From positions 1 to 32,872 of the forward strand of contig CACDQB010000006.1 in assembly GCA_902554795.1 (NCBI GenBank): DNA of 32,872 bases, given 5' to 3'. The stretch comes from an uncultured Pelagibacteraceae bacterium. Its GTDB lineage: Bacteria > Pseudomonadota > Alphaproteobacteria > Pelagibacterales > Pelagibacteraceae. Within the stretch, counting starts at the first letter, position 1; the number at the start of each line of letters is the position of its first letter. The notes beneath the pieces were generated by a model. It searched no databases and was not told the origin of the DNA. It saw only the letters and a list, made by a program, of their open reading frames with translations. Shown piece by piece: positions 9,686 to 17,286 of the stretch. The position numbers and the translations under genes were made by a program.

Positions 9686-9723
9686 AACAGCCCTAACGTT
9701 TTGAAAACACGTTCAGGGCTGTT
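9686..9723. other. Strong hairpin downstream of HU without a 3' T tract
   Basis: AACAGCCCT(9686-9694)/AGGGCTGTT(9715-9723) plus inner AACGT/ACGTT; T run lies 5' of the hairpin. Confidence 0.7.
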
Positions 9724-9726
9724 ACT

Positions 9727-9745
9727 ATATGCAAAAACTGCATAT
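9727..9745. promoter_or_regulatory. Inverted repeat ATATGCA-AAAAC-TGCATAT upstream of amt1 (candidate operator)
   Basis: 7-bp perfect arms with 5-nt spacer in the HU-amt1 intergenic region. Confidence 0.4.
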
Positions 9746-9790
9746 CCAATTTTCCTAATCAGCGTTAGTTTTAAAAATTAATAAAACTAT

Positions 9791-9819
9791 AAGACACCAC
9801 TTAAACAAGTGGAGGTCTT
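9791..9819 (+). promoter_or_regulatory. Leader hairpin sequestering the Shine-Dalgarno of amt1
   Basis: AAGAC-A-CCACTT-AAAC-AAGTGG-AG-GTCTT: 6-bp inner and 5-bp outer stem containing GGAGG and ending one base before the ATG at 9820. Confidence 0.6.
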
Positions 9820-11121
9820 ATGACTAAAATAATAAAAAAAATATCAGCACCGCTTCTTAGTTTAATATTTTTATTAAACATGAGTAGTGCAGGTATGGCA
9901 GAGACAACTGTCTCTGGAGAAGTTCAAGCGATATTTAACTCGCTTCTATTTTTAATTTGTGGTTTCCTTGTCATGTTCATGGCAGCAGGTTTTGCGATGC
10001 TAGAATCTGGTATGGTAACTTCAAAAAGTGTATCAGTAATTTGTGCTAAAAATATAGGTCTATATTCAATCGCTGGAATTATGTTTTGGCTTTTTGGTTA
10101 TAATTTAGCTTATGGAATTCCTGAAGGAGGATACATTGGAACATTTACACCTTGGTCAGATGCAAGTGCAGTTGACACAGGTTATGCTGATGGATCAGAC
10201 TGGTTCTTCCAAATGGTATTCTGTGCAACAACAGTTTCAATTTGTTCAGGAGCTATGGCTGAAAGAATTAAGCTATGGCCATTTTTCTTATTTGCAGCTA
10301 TTTTAGCTGGAGTAATTTATCCAATCGTTATGGGTTGGCAATGGGGCGGAGGCTGGTTAGCAGAACTAGGCTTCTCTGATTTTGCTGGTTCGACATTAGT
10401 ACACTCAACAGGTGGTGCAGCTGCTTTAGCAGGTATCATGTTGTTAGGTGCTAGATATGGAAGATTTGATAGTAAAGGTGAGGCAAAAGCAATTAAACCT
10501 TTTGCTGCTTCTTCAATTCCATTAGTAACTGTTGGAGTATTTATATTATGGTTAGGTTGGTTTGGATTCAATGGTGGGTCTCAACTAGCTATTGGAACAT
10601 TTGATGATGCAGTTGCTGTGTCAAGTATATTTATCAATACTAATCTTGCTGCTTGTGGCGGTGTTATGGCTGCTGCAATAATCACAAGATTAATGTTTGG
10701 TAAAACAGATGTAATTCAAATGTTAAACGGAGCAATTGGTGGTCTTGTAGCTGTTACAGCTGAACCATTAGCACCATCACCTTTAGCAGCAATTTTCATT
10801 GGAGCTGTAGGTGGATTGATCGTAGTATTTGGAACTAAATTATTATTCAGTTTCAAACTTGACGATGTTGTAGGTGCAATTCCAGCTCACATGTTTGCTG
10901 GTATTTGGGGAACATTAGCAGTGCCATTAACAAACACTGATGCATCGTTTAGTGCACAATTAATCGGTGTACTTTCAATTAACATTTTTGTGTTTGCTGT
11001 GTCCTATGTAATTTGGTCAATAATGAAAGCTACGTTTGGAATTAGATTAAGTAAAGAAGCTGAAACCAAAGGTACTGACGTTACAGAAACAGGAGTAATA
11101 GCATACGCAATACGTGACTAA
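9820..11121 (+). CDS. amt: Ammonium transporter (Amt family), copy 1
   Basis: Amt motifs WQWGGGW, FAGSTLVHSTGGAAALAG, GAIPAHMFAGIWGTL; signal-like N-terminus. Confidence 0.93.
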   Translation: MTKIIKKISAPLLSLIFLLNMSSAGMAETTVSGEVQAIFNSLLFLICGFLVMFMAAGFAMLESGMVTSKSVSVICAKNIGLYSIAGIMFWLFGYNLAYGIPEGGYIGTFTPWSDASAVDTGYADGSDWFFQMVFCATTVSICSGAMAERIKLWPFFLFAAILAGVIYPIVMGWQWGGGWLAELGFSDFAGSTLVHSTGGAAALAGIMLLGARYGRFDSKGEAKAIKPFAASSIPLVTVGVFILWLGWFGFNGGSQLAIGTFDDAVAVSSIFINTNLAACGGVMAAAIITRLMFGKTDVIQMLNGAIGGLVAVTAEPLAPSPLAAIFIGAVGGLIVVFGTKLLFSFKLDDVVGAIPAHMFAGIWGTLAVPLTNTDASFSAQLIGVLSINIFVFAVSYVIWSIMKATFGIRLSKEAETKGTDVTETGVIAYAIRD

Positions 11122-11139
11122 TTGCATGCAATGCAATAT

Positions 11140-11184
11140 AGAGGCTCTTCGATCTCCATGTCGTTATCTCATTGAAGAGCCTCT
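11140..11184 (+). ncRNA. Long-loop stem-loop in amt1 3' region (candidate 3'UTR-derived RNA element)
   Basis: AGAGGCTCTTC / GAAGAGCCTCT perfect 11-bp stem with 23-nt loop, no T tract after it. Confidence 0.4.
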
Positions 11185-11229
11185 GTAAAACAAAATTAAC
11201 TAAAATCTCTCTCTCTAGTTAGTTAACTA

Positions 11230-11255
11230 AAGGCCCCAGAAATGGGGCCTTTTTA
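11230..11255 (+). terminator. Intrinsic terminator after amt1
   Basis: AAGGCCCC-AGAAAT-GGGGCCTT followed by TTT. Confidence 0.85.
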
Positions 11256-11329
11256 TTTTATACATGATTAAATAGCATAACTCTTTTGTCCTATGAGCAA
11301 TTCACTATTTGGAAAACTTTTATAAAAGA

Positions 11330-11343
11330 CCTTACTAACAAGG
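11330..11343 (+). promoter_or_regulatory. Small leader stem-loop at the amt2 Shine-Dalgarno, resembling the amt1 leader
   Basis: CCTT-ACTAAC-AAGG with adjoining GGAGAG 8 nt before the ATG at 11351. Confidence 0.35.
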
Positions 11344-11350
11344 AGAGATA

Positions 11351-12643
11351 ATGACTCATATTTTAAAAACATTTATAATAGGTTTAATATCATTATTAAG
11401 CTTATCTAACTTTGCTTCAGCAGAAACAACAATGTCAGCTGAAGGACAATATATTTTTAACTCACTTGGATTTTATCTAGGTGGTGTATTAGTTGCTTTT
11501 ATGGCTGCAGGTTTCTGTATGCTTGAAAGTGGATTAGTAACAACAAAAAGTGTATCAACAATTGCAGCCAAAAATATTGGTAAATTCGCAATTTGTTCAT
11601 TAATATTTTTTCTATGTGGATATAATTTAGCTTACGGTATTCCAGAAGGAGGTTTTATTGGATCTTTCTCAATGTGGAGTGATTCTTCTGAACTAGCTAC
11701 TGGTTATTCAGATTATTCAGACTGGTTCTTTCAAACAATGTTTGTTTGTGCAACTGCTTCTATAGTTTCAGGAGCTGTAGCTGAAAGAATAAAAATTTGG
11801 CCATTCTTCATCTTTGCTGCAATCATGGCTGGAGTAATTTATCCAATTTCAATGGGTTGGCAATGGGGTGGAGGTTGGTTAGCAACTTCTGGCTTTTCTG
11901 ACTTTGCTGGATCAACTTTAGTTCACGCTTGTGGTGGCGCCGCTGCATTAGCTGGAGTTATAGTGTTAGGAGCAAGAGAAGGAAGATTCTCAAAATCAGG
12001 TGAAACTAAATCTTTAGTACCGTTTGCTGCATCTTCAATTCCATTAGTAACACTTGGAACATTTTTACTTTGGTTTGGTTGGTTTGGTTTTAATGGCTTT
12101 AGCCAATTAGCTATGGGAACTTTTGATGATGTTAATGCAATTAGTAAAATTGCAGTCAACACTCATTTAGCAGGTGCCGCTGGTACAGTTGCTGCAGCAG
12201 TTGTAACAAGACTGCTTGGTGGAAAAACTGATATCGTTATGATGTTAAATGGTGCATTAGCTGGATTAGTTGCAATCACAGCTGAACCTTTAACTCCAAG
12301 TCCTGTATTAGCAATTGTAATTGGAGCTATTGGATCATTGATTATGTACTTTGGTACAAAATTTTTAGAAAGTAAAAAAATCGATGATGTAGTAGGTGCA
12401 ATTCCTGTACATATGTTTGCAGGTATATTTGGTACTTTAGTTGTTCCAATAAGTAACCCAGATACAAATTTTGGAACCCAGTTAACTGGTGTAATTGCAG
12501 TATGTTTGTTTAGCTTCATACTTTCTTACATTACTTTTAGAGTTCTTAAACAAACTATTGGTCTTAGAATTAGTGCTCAAGCTGAAAAACTTGGTACTGA
12601 TGTTGCTGAAGTAGGTGTGAAAGCTTACGCAATAAGAGACTAA
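11351..12643 (+). CDS. amt: Ammonium transporter (Amt family), copy 2
   Basis: Same Amt motifs (FAGSTLVHACGGAAALAG, GAIPVHMFAGIFGTL) and same C-terminus (VGVKAYAIRD) as copy 1. Confidence 0.93.
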   Translation: MTHILKTFIIGLISLLSLSNFASAETTMSAEGQYIFNSLGFYLGGVLVAFMAAGFCMLESGLVTTKSVSTIAAKNIGKFAICSLIFFLCGYNLAYGIPEGGFIGSFSMWSDSSELATGYSDYSDWFFQTMFVCATASIVSGAVAERIKIWPFFIFAAIMAGVIYPISMGWQWGGGWLATSGFSDFAGSTLVHACGGAAALAGVIVLGAREGRFSKSGETKSLVPFAASSIPLVTLGTFLLWFGWFGFNGFSQLAMGTFDDVNAISKIAVNTHLAGAAGTVAAAVVTRLLGGKTDIVMMLNGALAGLVAITAEPLTPSPVLAIVIGAIGSLIMYFGTKFLESKKIDDVVGAIPVHMFAGIFGTLVVPISNPDTNFGTQLTGVIAVCLFSFILSYITFRVLKQTIGLRISAQAEKLGTDVAEVGVKAYAIRD

Positions 12644-12663
12644 AATATCTCTCTATATATATT

Positions 12664-12697
12664 AAAGGCTCCTTAGAAATAAGGGGCCTTTTTTATT
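12664..12697 (+). terminator. Intrinsic terminator after amt2
   Basis: AAAGGCTCCTT-AGAAAT-AAGGGGCCTTT followed by T run; overlaps the bcp 3' end. Confidence 0.8.
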
Positions 12698-13163
12698 TTT
12701 TAACAATATTTTGAAGAGTTTCTAATACTTCTTTAGCGTGGTCTTTTACTTTAACATTATTCCAAATTTTGATTATTTTACCTTTTTTATCTATTAAAAA
12801 AGTAGTTCTAACTATTCCCATAAACTCTCGTCCCATGAATTTTTTTTTAGCCCAAACTTTGTATTTTTTTAAAACTTTTATTTCTTCATCAGCCAATAAA
12901 TCAAACTTTATTTTGTATTTATCTCTGAATTTATCATGACTTTTTAAATTATCTTTAGAAATACCCAAAATTTCACAATTTAATTTTTTAAATTTTGGAA
13001 GTAACTTATTAAAATCATTGGTTTCAATTGTACACCCTGGAGTATCATCTTTAGGGTAAAAATAAATAATTACATAATTTCCTATTGAATCTTTAAGAGA
13101 GTATTCTTTTTTATTTGTAGATGGTAATTTAAAAATAGGTGCTTTTGTATTTTCTTTAATCAT
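12693..13163 (-). CDS. bcp: Peroxiredoxin, Bcp/PrxQ family
   Basis: FYPKDDTPGCTIETNDF active-site motif. Confidence 0.9.
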   Translation of the reverse strand: MIKENTKAPIFKLPSTNKKEYSLKDSIGNYVIIYFYPKDDTPGCTIETNDFNKLLPKFKKLNCEILGISKDNLKSHDKFRDKYKIKFDLLADEEIKVLKKYKVWAKKKFMGREFMGIVRTTFLIDKKGKIIKIWNNVKVKDHAKEVLETLQNIVKK

Positions 13164-14133
13164 TTATTTCGTTTTCCTCCCAAAGCTTTTTGTAATCAAT
13201 TAATGGTGACAAGCCGTAACTTGAATTAATATTTGTTAAATGTAGTGATAAACTTTTTAAGGGAGAAATACAAATTTCTTTTGAATAAATTTCATTTAAA
13301 TATTTTTCAAATGGATCGTGTCTGTCTAGACAATTTTTATAAAAGTTTTCCCAATATTTATCTAATAAGTTTTTAGTTGTCAGGAAAGTACATAATGTTT
13401 TATCTACAGTTCTCCAATGACGCTTATTTCCAATTAATACATTTGTTTTTGCATTACTCATGTACAGATATGGATAATCAGATGGACACATAAAAATATC
13501 CTTATTTAGTTGCGACGCAATTCTCTCATAAGAAGCCACCATTTCCTCCAACATTGGTTCAAAATGTAAATAATCATCCTCAATAAAGTAAATTAAATCT
13601 TCACCAGCGTCTTTTCCAACCTCAAAACTTTGAAGTAAACTTGCAAGATTTGCAAAAGTTTCTTTATTTTTTTGTTCTGATATTTTTTCTTTATATTTTG
13701 AGTAATCTAAATTGAGTATCTCTATATTATTTCCATCAATTACTTTTTTAATTACATTAAGGTTTTCAGTACTTGAATTGTCATCAACAATTATTGTTTT
13801 AACATTTATGGTAGGGTATTTATTTTTTAAAAAATTAATTGATCTAATAAGCGAGTTTAATGATCTTTTTGTATATTCAATTTTTGGATACTCAAATAAC
13901 CTTTTTCTATTTTGATCCCAAATCTCAATATCTGTATTCATCCTTAGAACAATTAGTAATGAATTAACCTTTTTTGTAATTTTGACTTCACCCAAAGGTA
14001 AAATTATAGATTTTTCATTTAAAATCGATAATTCTTCATTTAATTCTTTTCCTAATGTTGGGGATGAAAAATTATTTTGATCTAAAATTTCGTAACCTAA
14101 TAATTTACAGATTTTGATAAAAAATTTTTTCAT
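13156..14133 (-). CDS. Glycosyltransferase-like protein
   Basis: GT-A-like features (IIVDDNSSTENL, YFIEDDYLHFEPML); overlaps bcp start by 8 bp. Confidence 0.6.
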   Translation of the reverse strand: MKKFFIKICKLLGYEILDQNNFSSPTLGKELNEELSILNEKSIILPLGEVKITKKVNSLLIVLRMNTDIEIWDQNRKRLFEYPKIEYTKRSLNSLIRSINFLKNKYPTINVKTIIVDDNSSTENLNVIKKVIDGNNIEILNLDYSKYKEKISEQKNKETFANLASLLQSFEVGKDAGEDLIYFIEDDYLHFEPMLEEMVASYERIASQLNKDIFMCPSDYPYLYMSNAKTNVLIGNKRHWRTVDKTLCTFLTTKNLLDKYWENFYKNCLDRHDPFEKYLNEIYSKEICISPLKSLSLHLTNINSSYGLSPLIDYKKLWEENEIND

Positions 14134-14158
14134 AATGTGTTATACTTTTTATAATATT

Positions 14159-14542
14159 ATGGTCATTAAATCATTACAAACTCTAGTTAGTGAAACTTTA
14201 AAAGAAATTAAAACAATTAATGCAGATGAAGCTTATCAAATGGTTCAAGATAAAAGTTGTAATCTAATAGATATAAGAGAAAGTAATGAGTTAGAAAATA
14301 CTGGAAGAGTGGAAGGAGCAAGTCATATTCCAAGAGGAATGCTTGAAGTATATTTAGATCCTAATAGCCCAGCATTTCAAAATGGACAAATAGACCAAAA
14401 TAAAGAATTTGTTTTATTTTGTGCAGGAGGTGTAAGATCAGCTTTAGCTGTAAAATCTTTAAAAGGTATGGGATATCAAAAAGTATCACACATTGATGGT
14501 GGGTTTGGTTCTATAGCTATTAGCAAATTTAAAATAATTTAA
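14159..14542 (+). CDS. Rhodanese-like domain protein
   Basis: LIDIRESNELENTGRVEGASHIPRG and VLFCAGGVRSALA active-site loop; ATG at 14159 preferred over the upstream TTG at 14114. Confidence 0.85.
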   Translation: MVIKSLQTLVSETLKEIKTINADEAYQMVQDKSCNLIDIRESNELENTGRVEGASHIPRGMLEVYLDPNSPAFQNGQIDQNKEFVLFCAGGVRSALAVKSLKGMGYQKVSHIDGGFGSIAISKFKII

Positions 14543-15117
14543 TTAGTACTAAATTCTTCTAAAGCATATTCAAGTCTATCTTGTCCCCAAAAAATTTTAT
14601 TATTTACTATAAAGGTAGGAGTTCCAAAAACTTCTTTTTCAAAAGCATCTGTAGTTAATTTAATTAATTTATCTTTAACTGATTGTTCTTTTATAGATTG
14701 AAAAAATTCATCACTATCAATATTTAAATCCTTTATTAATTTAGACATATTCTTAACATCTGATAAGTCATAATTATCTTTCCAATAAGCATCAAAAAAA
14801 CAATTCAAGTAATCGTTTTGCTTATTTTTACTAATACTAATATATCCCCTCATTATATTTAAAGAATTTATTGGAAAATTAGAATTCCATTTGAATTCAA
14901 TATTATTTTTTTCAGACACTAAATTGCAATCATTAATATTATTTTTTAATTTATATTTATTAAATGCAGGTGAATCAATTCCAGCTAGCTTATGAAGACC
15001 TCCTAAATAAATTGGTTTGTAATTAAATATGATGTTTTTATGTTTAAGAATTTTTTTGTGTGCGATGTATGCGTATGGGCTAATTATATCGAAATAAAAA
15101 TCTATATGATTACTCAT
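14539..15117 (-). CDS. 2-hydroxychromene-2-carboxylate isomerase / DsbA-family oxidoreductase
   Basis: HIDFYFDIISPYAYIAHKK start and VFGTPTFIVNNKIFWGQDRLEY C-terminus. Confidence 0.88.
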   Translation of the reverse strand: MSNHIDFYFDIISPYAYIAHKKILKHKNIIFNYKPIYLGGLHKLAGIDSPAFNKYKLKNNINDCNLVSEKNNIEFKWNSNFPINSLNIMRGYISISKNKQNDYLNCFFDAYWKDNYDLSDVKNMSKLIKDLNIDSDEFFQSIKEQSVKDKLIKLTTDAFEKEVFGTPTFIVNNKIFWGQDRLEYALEEFSTN

Positions 15118-15583
15118 ATAAACTAATTCTTTTTGCGTAAAAAATTCTAATTATCCAATATAAAAATAAACCTATAGGACCAATTAAATAAGTCATAATT
15201 AATGGCACAGCCATCAAAACTTTGTTTATAGAAAACTTTTGAGAATCTTTAACAATCCAGCCACCAATAAATAAGTTTATTGATATGAAGTGAGTCCAAA
15301 ATATCATTATGTATAAATGGTCTTCAAACAACCTAGATAGCTCATTTAGACCAAGATAAAGAGAGAAATTTCCATCAAAATCATAACCAATTAAATAAGA
15401 TTTATATAGGATGAAGATATACACACCACTTAATATGAAAAAAGGAAAGATTGATGTTACAAAAATTCTACTTAAATGTGATTGAGGAAACACTATCAAG
15501 ATAAACCAAAAAGGTAGAACCCCAAGGTTGATCCACATATAAAGTGTCTCAATTGTGAAATAAGTATAAATTTGTTCAATCAT
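15110..15583 (-). CDS. ABA4-like (DUF4281-type) membrane protein
   Basis: Four-TM ORF with NLGVLPFWFILIVFPQS and C-terminal PLIMTYLIGPIGLFLYWIIR pattern resembling ABA4-like proteins; recognised by eye only. Confidence 0.6.
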   Translation of the reverse strand: MIEQIYTYFTIETLYMWINLGVLPFWFILIVFPQSHLSRIFVTSIFPFFILSGVYIFILYKSYLIGYDFDGNFSLYLGLNELSRLFEDHLYIMIFWTHFISINLFIGGWIVKDSQKFSINKVLMAVPLIMTYLIGPIGLFLYWIIRIFYAKRISLYE

Positions 15584-15609
15584 TTGGATATATTATATTA
15601 AATCTAACA

Positions 15610-16173
15610 ATGATTCCTATAAGAAATAGAAAGAAAACACTTCAAGTAACTGTTGATGAGATGCGTGATTTTGCCTTTGCTTATGTTGAAAAGTACGCCC
15701 CTTCAAAACAACAACTTAAAACTTATTTGTTAAAAAAATACATGAAATTATCAGCGTCTGATGTAAGAAAAAAAGATGTAAATAAACTAATTGATATTGT
15801 TTTGTACGATCTAGAAAAAAATAGATTTATAAATGATCAATTTTATTCTGAAAGTAAAGCCAAAAGTATGATCCAAAGAGGAAACTCAATAAATAAGATT
15901 AGAAATTATTTAATTGGAAAAGGCATTAACGAGACATTTATCAAAGATACAGTGGATAAAATAAAGGAAGATAATTCTGATCAAGATTTTTTTTCAGCAA
16001 TAAAATTATGTAAAAAGAAAAGAATTGGCCCAGCTAGAGCAGAGGACAATAGAACTTTATTTTATAAAAAAGATATATCGTTACTTGCAAGAAATGGATT
16101 TGATTTTGAAACATCAAAAAAAGTAATGGATATAGAAAAAGATGAATATCTAAAAATAATAAATTTACTTTAA
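15610..16173 (+). CDS. recX: RecX-family regulatory protein
   Basis: Helical RecX-like repeats (PSKQQLKTYLLKKY...VLYDLEKNRFINDQFYSESKAKSMIQRGNSINKIRNYLIGKGI). Confidence 0.75.
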   Translation: MIPIRNRKKTLQVTVDEMRDFAFAYVEKYAPSKQQLKTYLLKKYMKLSASDVRKKDVNKLIDIVLYDLEKNRFINDQFYSESKAKSMIQRGNSINKIRNYLIGKGINETFIKDTVDKIKEDNSDQDFFSAIKLCKKKRIGPARAEDNRTLFYKKDISLLARNGFDFETSKKVMDIEKDEYLKIINLL

Positions 16174-16308
16174 TTTTTTATCTTTTTCTTCTTTTATAAA
16201 CTGATTTATTTTGTTTCTTATGTAATTTTTTACGAAAACGAACACCAATAATCCAAAAATTGAAACTGAAACAATAATTATTAATATTATTCTTAATTGT
16301 TCATCCAT
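16165..16308 (-). CDS. 47-aa predicted single-TM small protein
   Basis: Hand translation: MDEQLRIILIIIVSVSIFGLLVFVFVKNYIRNKINQFIKEEKDKKLK*; ATG overlaps the stop of the upstream phosphatase gene (TAATG). Confidence 0.6.
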   Translation of the reverse strand: MDEQLRIILIIIVSVSIFGLLVFVFVKNYIRNKINQFIKEEKDKKLK

Positions 16309-17078
16309 TATAAAATATTTTTATTTTTCAAAATTATACTTGGATTTTTTAAATCTTTTTTACCGTACAAAATTTCATTTCCTTCAAAATCAGTTACAGA
16401 TCCACCTGCGTGTTCTAAGATTGCATGACCAGCTGCTATATCCCATTCATATGCCCTAGGTTCAGCAACATAACCATCATATTCACCAGCAGCAACGACA
16501 CAGAATTTCAAAGAACTTTTCATTCTAGTATTTTCTTTTACTCTCAAATCATCATAAATTTTTTGAATTTCAGGCTTTATTTTAGTTGAGTATGAAATAA
16601 ATTTTAAATTTTCTCTTTTCTTACCAGGTAAATTGCTTAAGTTTGTTTTTTTACCGTTGCTTAGCTCAAATGCATTACCTTTTTCATAGGAATAAAACAT
16701 TCTTTTTTTTGCAGGAGCATTTATTAATCCTGCAACAGGCTTGTTGTTTATGATTAAACCAGCGTTAATGGTAAATTCCTCTAAATTATTAATATAATCA
16801 TAAGTTCCATCAATAGGGTCAACAAGCCAGAAATCTTTTAAATTTAGGTTATCTTTATTTTCAGAGGTCTCCTCTGAAAGGATAGGTAAATTAGGAGTAA
16901 TCTCAGAAATTTTTTTTGATATAAATTTGTTTACTTCCAAATCACCATTACTTACTGGTGTATTGTCTGATTTTATTTTTTTTATCAAACCCTTTTCTCT
17001 TAATTTAAGAGCCAAATCTCCAGCCTCTAAAAAATTATCAATTAAATTTTCAACAATCTCTTTTAAGTTTAACTTCAT
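16308..17078 (-). CDS. 3'(2'),5'-bisphosphate nucleotidase / inositol monophosphatase family (CysQ-like)
   Basis: LPILSEE, WLVDPIDGTYDYIN and WDIAAGHAILEHAGG motifs. Confidence 0.88.
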   Translation of the reverse strand: MKLNLKEIVENLIDNFLEAGDLALKLREKGLIKKIKSDNTPVSNGDLEVNKFISKKISEITPNLPILSEETSENKDNLNLKDFWLVDPIDGTYDYINNLEEFTINAGLIINNKPVAGLINAPAKKRMFYSYEKGNAFELSNGKKTNLSNLPGKKRENLKFISYSTKIKPEIQKIYDDLRVKENTRMKSSLKFCVVAAGEYDGYVAEPRAYEWDIAAGHAILEHAGGSVTDFEGNEILYGKKDLKNPSIILKNKNIL

Positions 17079-17245
17079 TTTCCAAGTTTTTTTAATTCAA
17101 CGTTTTTTGCATTAATTACTTTTTTTCCAGCATTTTCAAAATTAACTGTCACTTTATCGTTAATTATAGATTGCACTTGCCCAATTCCCCATTCTTTTTT
17201 TTGAGGATTAGTGACTTTGTCACCTGGTTCATAATCTAAAATCAT
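17075..17245 (-). CDS. 56-aa DUF3553-like small protein
   Basis: Hand translation: [60 protein letters not shown] overlap with the downstream cysQ-like gene. Confidence 0.7.
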   Translation of the reverse strand: MILDYEPGDKVTNPQKKEWGIGQVQSIINDKVTVNFENAGKKVINAKNVELKKLGK

Positions 17246-17286
17246 TTAATTTAACTTATATTGTAAATAAGTATAAATACCACCTT

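Noticed and set aside
10112-10571. ORFs of 64 aa (+) and 84 aa (-) inside amt1
   Set aside because: Out-of-frame and antisense shadows of a conserved Amt gene.
11923-12519. Two minus-strand ORFs (79 and 118 aa) inside amt2
   Set aside because: Antisense to conserved Amt coding sequence; no family features.
14114-14158. Upstream start for the rhodanese ORF (MIKNFFIMCYTFYNI)
   Set aside because: Uses TTG, overlaps the divergent gene start, and this region looks like promoter (TATACT at 14141); ATG at 14159 is a better start.
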